Of a stretch of 64,000 nt of DNA, positions 25,373 to 33,267 are shown one piece after another. The stretch's first letter is position 1. Each line of letters begins with the position of its first letter. Location: contig NZ_ABXW01000019.1 in the NCBI RefSeq assembly GCF_000173415.1, positions 1 to 64,000 on the forward strand. Reading direction: 5' to 3'. The position numbers and the translations under genes were made by a program. The DNA comes from Providencia alcalifaciens DSM 30120. Lineage in GTDB: Bacteria > Pseudomonadota > Gammaproteobacteria > Enterobacterales > Enterobacteriaceae. The notes beneath the pieces were generated by a model that was not told where the DNA came from, ran no database searches, and saw only the letters and a program-made list of their open reading frames with translations.

Positions 25373-26158
25373 ATGAAAGGTCTGAACAACAAAATTGCCA
25401 TTGTGACAGGTGGTGCAACAAAAATCGGCGCAACGGTGGCGAAAATCTTATGTTCTTATGGGGTGAAAGTGACCATTTTTGATATTGATAAAACCAATGG
25501 AGAAAGTGTGGCGCAATCGGAGCCCAATATTGACTTTCTACCTATCGATATCACCGATGACCAACAGCTAAAACACGGTATTGACCGTGTTGCGCAAAAG
25601 TACGGTCAACTCGATTTTTTGGTTAATCTGGCCGCAACCTATTTGGATGACGGTCAAGCGTCTTCTCGCCAAGATTGGCTCACGGCACTCAATATCAATG
25701 TCGTGAGTGCGGTGATGGCAGCACAATTTGCCAAACCTTATTTAGCGAAAGCAGACAAAGGGGCAATTGTTAATTTTACCAGTATTTCCTCTTCGGTCGC
25801 GCAAACAGGTCGTTGGCTCTATCCCGCGTCCAAAGCTGCCATGCTTGAAGTCACGCGCAGTCAAGCAATGGACTATGCTCCCGACGGTATTCGCGTCAAC
25901 TCTGTTTCCCCTGGTTGGACATGGTCACGGGTCATGGATGAACTGACTGGCGGCGATCGTCAAAAAACCGACCGCGTCGCTGCGGATTATCATCTTTTAC
26001 AACGTGTTGGCGACCCAGAAGAAGTGGCTCAGGTCGTGGCATTCCTACTTTCTGATCTGGCGAGTTTTGTGACTGGCTCAGATTACTCGGTTGATGGTGG
26101 ATACTCTGCCATGGGACCTGAACAGGCGAAACCCGCCATTCCCCGTCTTGCTGAATAA
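25373..26158 (+). CDS. Short-chain dehydrogenase/reductase
   Basis: 261 residues, classical SDR. Nucleotide site TGGATKIG (12-19), NLA motif near residue 85, catalytic Ser137/139 region (NFTSISS), Tyr150 and Lys154 in YPASK, and the C-terminal SVDGGYS end. It opens the first catabolic block, directly before an indole/styrene-type monooxygenase. In the Acinetobacter iif indole cluster an SDR oxidises the cis-2,3-dihydrodiol of indole; the same role is proposed here. ATG 25373 has GAGGG seven to eight bases upstream. Confidence 0.85.
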   Translation: MKGLNNKIAIVTGGATKIGATVAKILCSYGVKVTIFDIDKTNGESVAQSEPNIDFLPIDITDDQQLKHGIDRVAQKYGQLDFLVNLAATYLDDGQASSRQDWLTALNINVVSAVMAAQFAKPYLAKADKGAIVNFTSISSSVAQTGRWLYPASKAAMLEVTRSQAMDYAPDGIRVNSVSPGWTWSRVMDELTGGDRQKTDRVAADYHLLQRVGDPEEVAQVVAFLLSDLASFVTGSDYSVDGGYSAMGPEQAKPAIPRLAE

Positions 26159-26193
26159 GACACCCTTATTTTAATTTTATCGAGGAATTCACT

Positions 26194-27441
26194 ATGCGTC
26201 GTATCGCAATCGTAGGTGGTGGTCAGGCGGGTATGCCATTGGCATTAGGGCTGCTAGACAAAGGTTATGATGTGACGGTTGCCACCAACCGTACCCCAGA
26301 TGATGTGAAAAATGGCAGAGTTATGTCTAGCCAATGTATGTTTGATATTTCGCTGCAATTTGAACGCGATCTTGGCATTAATTTCTGGGAAGACAAATGC
26401 CCACCCGTTGAAGGAATCGGCTTTACTGTGCCACACCCAGAAAAAGCGGGAGAGAAAGCTATTACTTGGCGTTCTCGCTTAGATAATTACGCTCAAGCGG
26501 TTGATCAGCGTATCAAAATGCCCTATTGGCTAGAGTTGTTTGCTGCTCGTGGCGGTAACTTACTGATTGAAGATGTGGGTGTCGCTGAACTTGAACGCTT
26601 AGCAGAAACTCATGATTTAGTGATCCTCGCAGGAGGAAAAGGCGAAATTGTGAAGCTGTTAGAACGCGATGCATCCCGCTCGCCGTATGACAAACCACAA
26701 CGTGCATTAGCACTGACTTATGTTCACGGAATGCTACCAACCCCTGAATTTTCACAAGTTTCCTTCAACCTGATCCCTGGAGTGGGGGAGTACTTTGTGT
26801 TCCCATCGCTAACTAACAGCGGTGATTGCCACATTATGGTATTTGAAGGTGTGCCTGGTGGACCGATGGACCAATGGGGAGAAGCCCGCACGCCGCAAGA
26901 GCATCTGGCTTATAGCAAAAAAATCATCGATACCTACTTACCTTGGGAAGCTGAACGCTGCCGTCATATCGAGTTGACCGATGAAAATGGCATTCTGGCT
27001 GGGCGCTTTGCTCCAACGGTCCGTAAACCCGTACTCACCCTGCCGTCAGGGAAAATTGTCTTTGGTTTAGGTGATGCATTAGTCACGAATGACCCACTGA
27101 CCGGACAAGGTTCTAACAATGCCACAAAAGCCAGCAAAGTTTACTATGACGCTATTTTAGCGCGTGGTGATAAGCCATATACCGCCGAGTGGATGAATGA
27201 CACTTTTGAACAGTTTTGGAAATATGGTCGCCATGTCGTGGAATGGACTAACGCCTTGTTAGCGCCACCAGAGCCACATGTCCTGAATGTATTAGGCGCT
27301 GCTCAGCAGTTGCCAACCCTTGCTCATACTGTCGCGAATGCTTTTAACTACCCACCGGTACTTGCTCCGTGGTGGCACGATGCCCATGCCTGCGATACGT
27401 ATATTCAATCGTTGATGCAAGAAGAAGTTCGCGCTTCGTAG
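26194..27441 (+). CDS. StyA/indole monooxygenase-type flavoprotein
   Basis: 415 residues, the size of StyA-family two-component flavin monooxygenases. FAD site IVGGGQAGM (5-13), KPQRALALTYVHGM matching the StyA KPQRAL block, and a C-terminal GLGDALVTNDPLTGQGSNNATKAS flavin loop comparable to StyA GLGDIQATVDPVLGQGANMA. Ends with FNYP. Such enzymes use reduced FAD and O2 to epoxidise styrene or the C2-C3 bond of indole. The reductase follows immediately. Indole as substrate is inferred from the downstream genes; styrene is the alternative, but no styrene oxide isomerase is present. Confidence 0.8.
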   Translation: MRRIAIVGGGQAGMPLALGLLDKGYDVTVATNRTPDDVKNGRVMSSQCMFDISLQFERDLGINFWEDKCPPVEGIGFTVPHPEKAGEKAITWRSRLDNYAQAVDQRIKMPYWLELFAARGGNLLIEDVGVAELERLAETHDLVILAGGKGEIVKLLERDASRSPYDKPQRALALTYVHGMLPTPEFSQVSFNLIPGVGEYFVFPSLTNSGDCHIMVFEGVPGGPMDQWGEARTPQEHLAYSKKIIDTYLPWEAERCRHIELTDENGILAGRFAPTVRKPVLTLPSGKIVFGLGDALVTNDPLTGQGSNNATKASKVYYDAILARGDKPYTAEWMNDTFEQFWKYGRHVVEWTNALLAPPEPHVLNVLGAAQQLPTLAHTVANAFNYPPVLAPWWHDAHACDTYIQSLMQEEVRAS

Positions 27442-27452
27442 GAGAGATCAGT

Positions 27453-27989
27453 ATGTCGATGATTGCAGAGGACACACTTATGTGCGAGAGCGAATGGGGT
27501 CATACCGAGTTTGAATCGAAAACCTTACGCAATTTACTAGGCTGCTACCCCACAGGGGTCGCAGTTGTCACCACGCGAACGCCTGATGGACGTGATGTTG
27601 GTCTGACGATCAACTCATTTGCATCACTCTCATTAGATCCTCCTTTAGTGTTGTGGAGCCTAGTGAATCATTCCACTAATCTTGCGGTGTTTCGTGATTG
27701 CCAGCATTTCACGATCAACATCTTGGGAAAAGATCACCAAGAGCTAGCTATGCGTTTTGCCAATCCGCGTGTTGAAAACAAGTTTGAAGATGTAGCGGTA
27801 CATATGACACCTGAAGGGATCCCTGCCTTACATGGGGCGATCGTGACGTTGGTGTGTGAAAACCACAAACAAGATCATATTGGGGATCATTTACTGATGG
27901 TGGGGCATGTGCGTCGCATTGGTAGCGAAACCGGTAAGCCGTTAGTTTTCCACAGTGGCACATTTACTGCCTTACATGAAGCGCAATAG
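27453..27989 (+). CDS. Flavin reductase, StyB-like
   Basis: 178 residues from ATG 27453, which follows GGAGAGA; the longer frame from 27369 lies inside the previous gene. Flavin-reductase fold: LLGCYPTGVAVVTTRTPDGRDVGLTINSFASLSLDPPLVLWSL, AVFRDCQHFTINIL and a closing HSGTFTAL. It should supply reduced FAD to the monooxygenase encoded 12 bases upstream, using NAD(P)H. The pairing with a StyA homologue is standard for this family. Confidence 0.85.
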   Translation: MSMIAEDTLMCESEWGHTEFESKTLRNLLGCYPTGVAVVTTRTPDGRDVGLTINSFASLSLDPPLVLWSLVNHSTNLAVFRDCQHFTINILGKDHQELAMRFANPRVENKFEDVAVHMTPEGIPALHGAIVTLVCENHKQDHIGDHLLMVGHVRRIGSETGKPLVFHSGTFTALHEAQ

Positions 27990-28003
27990 GCGCAGGAGAT
28001 AGT

Positions 28004-28786
28004 ATGGAACAGCAAACTTTGATGTCATTCGCCAGCGAGTTACAAAAAGGCAATATTCAGATTATCGACCTGACGCAAACCTTATCACCTTCATTTCCTG
28101 CACTACAGCTACCCGCTGAATTTGGGCAAGTTTGGTCATTTAAAATGGAGCAAATCTCCCGTTATGATGAAAATGGTCCCGCGTGGTATTGGAACAATTT
28201 TAGCTGTGGTGAACACACCGGAACCCACTTTGATGCACCTATCCATTGGATAAGTGGTAAAGATCAGCCGAAAAATACTGTTGATACTATCCCACTTCAC
28301 CATTTTATTGCCCCTGCGGTGGTGGTTGATGCCAGCAAAGAAGTCGCGAAAAACCCAGATTGGATCTTAACCGTGGATTTCCTACAAAAGTGGGAAGAAA
28401 AATACGGCAAAATCCCAAAAGCCGCATGGGTCTTACTGCGAACAGATTGGTCAAAAAAATCGGATAACCCAGAAGCGTATGTGAATATGCGAGAAGATGG
28501 CGCTCATACCCCTGGTCCTTCTCAGGAAGCCGTAGAATGGCTTATTTATCAACGTGATGTGAAAGGATTCGGGGTTGAAACTATCAATACCGATGCTGGG
28601 CAATCTTATAGCTGGCCAGTGCCCTATCCCTGCCATACCTTAATGCATGGCAATAATAAGTATGGTCTGCAATGCTTAAAAAACCTCGATCAATTACCCG
28701 CAACTGGCGTGGTCATTGTGGCGGCACCACTGAAAATTGAGGGTGGTTCAGGTAGCCCACTGCGTGTGCTTGCGCTGGTGGGGTGA
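28004..28786 (+). CDS. Cyclase-family metal hydrolase, isatin hydrolase-like
   Basis: 260 residues. The signature HxGTHxDxPxH is present as HTGTHFDAPIH (His71, His75, Asp77, His81), the metal and catalytic site shared by kynurenine formamidase and Mn-dependent isatin hydrolase. The conserved end GVVIVAAPLKIEGGSGSPLRVLAL is also typical. Predicted reaction: opening of the isatin lactam to isatinate (2-aminophenylglyoxylate). Isatin is proposed because an indole-type monooxygenase and dehydrogenases precede it and a 2-oxoacid decarboxylating enzyme follows in block 2. Formamidase activity is the alternative. Confidence 0.78.
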   Translation: MEQQTLMSFASELQKGNIQIIDLTQTLSPSFPALQLPAEFGQVWSFKMEQISRYDENGPAWYWNNFSCGEHTGTHFDAPIHWISGKDQPKNTVDTIPLHHFIAPAVVVDASKEVAKNPDWILTVDFLQKWEEKYGKIPKAAWVLLRTDWSKKSDNPEAYVNMREDGAHTPGPSQEAVEWLIYQRDVKGFGVETINTDAGQSYSWPVPYPCHTLMHGNNKYGLQCLKNLDQLPATGVVIVAAPLKIEGGSGSPLRVLALVG

Positions 28787-28789
28787 GGT

Positions 28790-30403
28790 ATGGCGACCTT
28801 ATCAAATCCTCAAGTGATTGTGGTCGGCAGTGGGATGAACTCACTGATGTGCGCGGCGTTATTGGCGGTGCGCGGAAAATCCGTATTGGTATTAGAACGC
28901 AACGATCGCCTTGGTGGTTGTATTCGTACTGAAGCGCTATTTGACGGATACACTCACGACCTACTTTCTTGCTGGTATTCCCTGTTTGTGGGCAGTCCCG
29001 GTTATCAAGAACTCGCTCCTTTACTGCAACAGCATGGCTTGGAATTTGCTCAGTGCGATTATTCCACCGGTTTGGTGCAACCCGATGGTAAATCGGTGGC
29101 ATTAAAACGAGATATTGGTGCTGCCGCCAAACAGCTGGATGAAATCGCACCCGGTGATGGCTTTGCATTTCGCCAAATGGCAGAAAAATTGTTCAGTGAA
29201 GATGCCGCTCTGACCTTTGGTTTGTTGGGGCAGAACCCCTACAGCGGCGGCATGTTCAAACTGCTGTTTTCGGAATGGCGTAAACGTGGCGTTGACGGTC
29301 TACTGGATTTTGCCAAGTCTGGCGTGGAGAGTTTTCGGCGCTGGTCTGAGCGGGAATTGCAGCATGACTTTAGCCGAGCACTGATGGCACCGTGGGTGCT
29401 GCATACAGGGTTAGGGCCTGATGAAGCCAGCTCAGCGCTGATAGGAAAGCTGACTTTTGCGGCGGTAGTGGCGGGGGGAATGCCGGTCGTGAAAGGGGGA
29501 AGTTATCGGATTGTTGAAGCATTTACCAAAGTCATTGAGCAACATGGCGGTGAGCTGCGTACCCATGCTCATGTGGAAAAAATCATCACGAAAGGCAGTG
29601 GTAAAGCGAGCCGTGCGATAGGTGTTCGGGTCGATGGGAAGTTTATCCCCGCGAGTGAAAGTGTGGTGTGTAATGTGACACCAACTCAGCTGTATGGCGG
29701 TCTACTTGATGAGGTTTCCCCTCAAGTGAAGCAACATGCTAAGGGATATCGTTATGGTCGCGGGGGCATGCAAATTCACTTTGCGCTCAGTGCGCCGCCA
29801 CCGTGGTGTAATCCAGAGTTACGCCATGTGCCATTGGTGCATTTTACAGAAAGTATGGAGCAAGTGTGTTTGTCTGTCACGCAGGCGAATAATGGATATT
29901 TACCAGATAGACCCACCTTTGGTATTGGTCAGCCAACAGCGTTAGATCCAAGTCGAGCACCTGATGGTGGCTGGATCTTATGGATTCAAATGCAGGAATT
30001 ACCTCGCCATTTGAAAGGGGACGCGGCGGGCGAAATCACGGTACCTGAAGATGGTTGCTGGAATGAAACGGTGCGTGAAGCTGTAGCCGATCGTATTCAA
30101 CAGCGTTTGGAAATGGTGATGCCAGGAGTGACTAACCTGATCATTGGTCGTAAAGCAATTTCTCCGGCAGATCTTGAAAACTACAACTGCAATTTGGTGG
30201 GGGGAGATCCTTATTCAGGAACTTGTTCTCCAGATCAATTCTTTTGGCTACGACCGTTTGCCGCTTCAGGAAAAACTAAGGCACATCAAACAGCAGTCAA
30301 AAATCTGTTCCACATTGGGGCATCAACACATCCGGGTCCTGGTCTTGGCGGGGGCTCTGGGTATTTAGTTGCTGAGCAATTAGCAGCGAAGAAAAAGCGG
30401 TAA
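28790..30403 (+). CDS. Phytoene-desaturase-like FAD oxidoreductase
   Basis: 537 residues. N-terminal Rossmann motif VVGSGMNSLMCAALLAVRGKSVLVLERNDRLGG and C-terminal flavin loop HIGASTHPGPGLGGGSGYLVAEQL place it in the CrtI/NAD(P)/FAD oxidoreductase superfamily. There are no carotenoid genes nearby. It starts four bases after the cyclase gene, so it is in the same operon. In the proposed pathway it could oxidise dioxindole (3-hydroxyoxindole) to isatin, or remove by-products such as indoxyl. This assignment is by elimination and is the least certain step. Confidence 0.72.
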   Translation: MATLSNPQVIVVGSGMNSLMCAALLAVRGKSVLVLERNDRLGGCIRTEALFDGYTHDLLSCWYSLFVGSPGYQELAPLLQQHGLEFAQCDYSTGLVQPDGKSVALKRDIGAAAKQLDEIAPGDGFAFRQMAEKLFSEDAALTFGLLGQNPYSGGMFKLLFSEWRKRGVDGLLDFAKSGVESFRRWSERELQHDFSRALMAPWVLHTGLGPDEASSALIGKLTFAAVVAGGMPVVKGGSYRIVEAFTKVIEQHGGELRTHAHVEKIITKGSGKASRAIGVRVDGKFIPASESVVCNVTPTQLYGGLLDEVSPQVKQHAKGYRYGRGGMQIHFALSAPPPWCNPELRHVPLVHFTESMEQVCLSVTQANNGYLPDRPTFGIGQPTALDPSRAPDGGWILWIQMQELPRHLKGDAAGEITVPEDGCWNETVREAVADRIQQRLEMVMPGVTNLIIGRKAISPADLENYNCNLVGGDPYSGTCSPDQFFWLRPFAASGKTKAHQTAVKNLFHIGASTHPGPGLGGGSGYLVAEQLAAKKKR

Positions 30404-30484
30404 TGGGCTTTACCAAATCGTAGGCAAGATAAACACAGCAAATATAAAAATCACCACCATAAAAACAACTATAGCGGCAGGTAA

Positions 30485-31381
30485 ATGATGAATAAAGAAA
30501 TGGTCAATAAGCTAATCGTCGGTTCATGCTTGGGGGCATTGTCGTTCGGTGCCGTTGCAACCGAGGGGGGAGGTCTTGGGATCTACCCTGATGGGCTCGA
30601 AAACTTTATGTCTGGCGCATTGCCACCGCAAGGTGTGCATGTGTTGGTATATGGCGGTAATGCGCATTATGACAGTGTTCGTGATGATAAAGGCGATAAA
30701 ATCCCTATTCCTGGCTTTAGTGTCAATGTGAATGTGCTCGCACCGCGTTTTATCTGGGTTACCGATCAAAAAGTGTTCGGTGGTGATTTGGCATTCCATA
30801 CCATTCTTCCACTGCTTGATGTGACTGCAAAAGCGGCGGGGAATAAGGAAACTAGCCGTGGATTGGGGGATATCACTTTTGGTCCCGCATTAGGCTTCCA
30901 TCCTTCAGCAGATTTACATTATGTGCTGGGCTTGGATGCTTATGCCCCAACCGGAAAATACAGTAAAACTGACCCCTCAAGCTTAGGGAAGAATTACTGG
31001 GTATTACAGCCAGTTTGGGCAATCAGCTATATCCCCCCAGTGGGCGTTAATGCGGATTTAAAAATGATGTATGACTTTAATTTCCGCAACAATGATACGG
31101 ACACGCGTTCAGGTCAGGCATTCCATGCCGATTATGCGGTCGGTTGGGGCTTTGGCAATGGTTGGGTTGCGGGTATTGGTGGATATGGGTTTATGCAAAC
31201 CACGAATGACAGTGGTCCAAACTCCGCACAAGGTAAGGCTCAAGCTTTCGCAGTAGGTCCGTCAATCCGCTATGCTAACCCACAAGGCTGGTTATTTACG
31301 GCAAAATGGGAGAAAGATTTCTCGGTGAAAAATCGCCCTGAAGGTTCCCAAATTTATCTCAAAGCGTCCATTCCGTTTTGA
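30485..31381 (+). CDS. Outer membrane transporter of the phenol MetA-pathway family (SphA-like)
   Basis: 298 residues with a signal peptide (VGSCLGALSFGAVATEGG, cleavage near residue 26). GLGIYPDGLENFMSGALPPQG, GDITFGPALGFH and a strand-rich body ending in IYLKASIPF fit the family of outer membrane channels found in aromatic degradation clusters. It probably lets the aromatic substrate through the outer membrane. It closes the first block; a hairpin follows at 31401. Cytoplasmic membrane uptake is not encoded, which fits a membrane-permeable substrate such as indole. Confidence 0.75.
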   Translation: MMNKEMVNKLIVGSCLGALSFGAVATEGGGLGIYPDGLENFMSGALPPQGVHVLVYGGNAHYDSVRDDKGDKIPIPGFSVNVNVLAPRFIWVTDQKVFGGDLAFHTILPLLDVTAKAAGNKETSRGLGDITFGPALGFHPSADLHYVLGLDAYAPTGKYSKTDPSSLGKNYWVLQPVWAISYIPPVGVNADLKMMYDFNFRNNDTDTRSGQAFHADYAVGWGFGNGWVAGIGGYGFMQTTNDSGPNSAQGKAQAFAVGPSIRYANPQGWLFTAKWEKDFSVKNRPEGSQIYLKASIPF

Positions 31382-31400
31382 TCCTGCATTATTAATATTG

Positions 31401-31416
31401 GCAGCCGAAAGGCTGC
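31401..31416 (+). terminator. Hairpin with GAAA loop after block 1
   Basis: Six-bp stem GCAGCC/GGCTGC closed by a GAAA tetraloop, 20 bases after the transporter gene. No T-run follows, so termination is uncertain. Confidence 0.4.
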
Positions 31417-31537
31417 TGATATCCCTATTGACGACTCATTTCCAAGTGATGGTTGAGAGCATTATCGATGAAAAAAATAACCGCATGGCTTTTTCGCTAT
31501 ACGGTCATTTTAATCAAGGACTGCTTTAAGTTACGCG

Positions 31538-32546
31538 TTACGCTTTTTTCATACTTTGGCTTGGGCTTTCACCATAGCGTTGTTTATATTCGGCGCTAAA
31601 ACGTCCCATATGAGCAAATCCCCAACGTAAGGCGACACCCGTGACGCTGGTGGCTTCCCCTGACATCAATTCAGCTCGCACGCGTTCCATACGTAAATCA
31701 CGTAAATACTGCATCGGGCTAATGTCCAAAAACTCTTTAAAACCGGCATATAGGCTGCGTAAACTGACTCCGGCAATGTGAGCCAGTTGTTCTACCGTAA
31801 TGGGTTCGTGGGCGTGTGCTTCAAGATACTCTTGAACGCGGCGCACATGGCGCGGACGAATAGTGGCACGGCGCATACCGGAATCTTCCAAATAATTATG
31901 CTGGTGTGTGGATAAGAGTGTGACAGAAACCAATTGTTCTACTTGAGTGGTAATAAGCTTATGTTGCAGCAAATCTGGCGTACGTGTTGCGCATTCAATC
32001 AGATAGTTCATCAACGTACGCCATGCAATACATGATTGCCAAGCAAACCCTAATTCAAAAACTAATGGTTTATCTAAAGTGTGTCCAAGCTGCCCGACCA
32101 AAGTACGTTCTAATAAAGAACGGGAGATGCGTAGCATAAATTGGTCATTATCACTGTTCCAACGCATCACCGTAGACTCTTCAGGACTCAATAATGAGGC
32201 CATCAGTGGTGTCGATTCTACGGTTTTTCCGCCACTTTCAATGATGGCACTGCCTGATAGCGGCATCTGCACCAGAAAAAAATACTTCGAGTTGTCCTGG
32301 CGTGATAGCCACATCAGCACCATAACGTAGCCGACTAAGGGAAATGTCGCCCATTGGGATGTAATGCATGCGAGCATCAAGGCGCTGATGTTGATTAAGC
32401 AATTGAAATTGATGAGGTTTCATAACGCGCCCCACCATGGATTTGATCTCTTCAGGATCGGCTGAACTGAACAACAATCGTTCAGAAGAACAGAGTTGAT
32501 TCTCTATTTGAGGTGCAGGTGCATAAGGCCATGAGTTGCTCAACAT
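31538..32546 (-). pseudogene. AraC/XylS-family regulator, interrupted by a one-base frameshift
   Basis: Two overlapping frames together make one protein of about 335 residues. The N-terminal frame starts at ATG 32546 (GGAGG ten bases before) and runs through MGDISLSRLRYGADVAITPGQ to LEVFF. The C-terminal frame continues FLVQMPLSGSAIIE, then VEQLAHIAGVSLRSLYAGFKEF (HTH1) and TSVTGVALRWGFAHMGRFSAEYKQRYGESP (HTH2). The switch is in a run of seven A on the plus strand (32276-32282); six would restore one frame. The layout (AraC-binding-like sensor plus AraC HTH) resembles XylS, and IifR of indole clusters is also AraC-type. It may be a true mutation, an assembly error or slippage. Confidence 0.8.
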
Positions 32547-32770
32547 AAGGAGGTGCCTCCAAAGTAAACACTGTAACCCTGATTGGCTTCCTAGCAGATA
32601 GAAGTCACTGGCTAGTGGGTCCTTTGAGGGTCTTTGTTGGGATATTTAGATATCTTATTGTTATTTTTTGACGACTTTCGACCCATCACAGGAATCGACT
32701 TTGTTAACATTTTATTAAACAATTTTTAACCAATTGTGCTTCGAACATAGCATAAAGGAATTTGCTTACC

Positions 32771-32806
32771 TAGCCATATTTGTGCAAAAACTATCCAAAT
32801 ACTGCA
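32771..32806 (-). promoter_or_regulatory. XylS-type operator between the AraC gene and block 2
   Basis: On the minus strand TGCA-GTATTT-GGATA (32806-32792) matches TGCA-N6-GGNTA perfectly. After five bases comes TGCA (32786-32783) with GGCTA at 32775-32771, one base further than expected (N7). Orientation points to the AraC gene, suggesting autoregulation or looping. Confidence 0.45.
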
Positions 32807-33121
32807 AAAAAGTGCAAAGAATGTGCTGATTGTGATTTCGGTAACAAACTAAAAAATAAAGTTATTTTTATTAATTCTTAGTTTTAAATATATGATTATT
32901 CATATAGTTATTTATATTTTGCTGCCTACTAGTTAATCAAAAAGTTATCTATATTGCCATATTGATTTTAATCAGATGAATACTCTAATTCCTTTCTATG
33001 AGTAAGGATTAATTGGAGTTAATGATTGATTAGTGAAAGTAATTAGCCAATAGTTTACTAGACTGAAATATTTACCTTTGAGCCTGTTCATCAGCATTTT
33101 TTCATTGTTTTACAATGATTT

Positions 33122-33156
33122 TGTCCGCTCTATGCACCTCTTATCCACTCTCTGCA
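33122..33156 (-). promoter_or_regulatory. XylS-type operator upstream of block 2
   Basis: On the minus strand TGCA-GAGAGT-GGATA (33156-33142), five bases, then TGCA-TAGAGC-GGACA (33136-33122). The first half-site is a perfect TGCA-N6-GGNTA, the second has one mismatch. The 20-base period equals that of the sites upstream of block 1. It ends 30 bases before the -35 of the likely block 2 promoter but points away from it. Confidence 0.5.
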
Positions 33157-33169
33157 AGAATCTAATATG

Positions 33170-33191
33170 CATGATTAATCATGGATTGACC
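33170..33191 (+). promoter_or_regulatory. Palindromic operator and -35 of the block 2 promoter
   Basis: CATGATTAATCATG (33170-33183) is a perfect 14-bp palindrome directly before TTGACC (33186-33191), with a weak -10 (ATACAA) 17 bases later. MarR proteins bind such palindromes, and a MarR gene ends this operon. A related imperfect palindrome ATGATGCGTCAT lies at 25276-25287 before block 1. Confidence 0.5.
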
Positions 33192-33267
33192 ATTTATTAA
33201 CAAATGAGATACAAGAAGGAAACACAAAAAAGATAATAACGTGCCGACGTTGACTGGTGAGGTTAAA

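Larger units (their letters stand above)
32547..33267. other. Divergent regulatory region between the AraC gene and block 2
   Basis: 721 bases without a gene, AT-rich in the middle. It contains two XylS-type operators on the minus strand (32771-32806 and 33122-33156), a 14-bp perfect palindrome (33170-33183) and a likely block 2 promoter. A 12-bp palindrome GGAGGTGCCTCC at 32549-32560 overlaps the ribosome binding site of the AraC gene and could mask it. Confidence 0.6.

Noticed and set aside
28713-29168. 151-residue minus-strand ORF inside the FAD oxidoreductase gene
   Set aside because: Antisense shadow of a gene with clear flavoprotein motifs; no domain of its own.
31468-31600. 43-codon plus-strand ORF (MKKITAWLFRYTVIL...) after block 1
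   Set aside because: It runs antisense into the end of the AraC gene and has only a weak ribosome site; no family resemblance.
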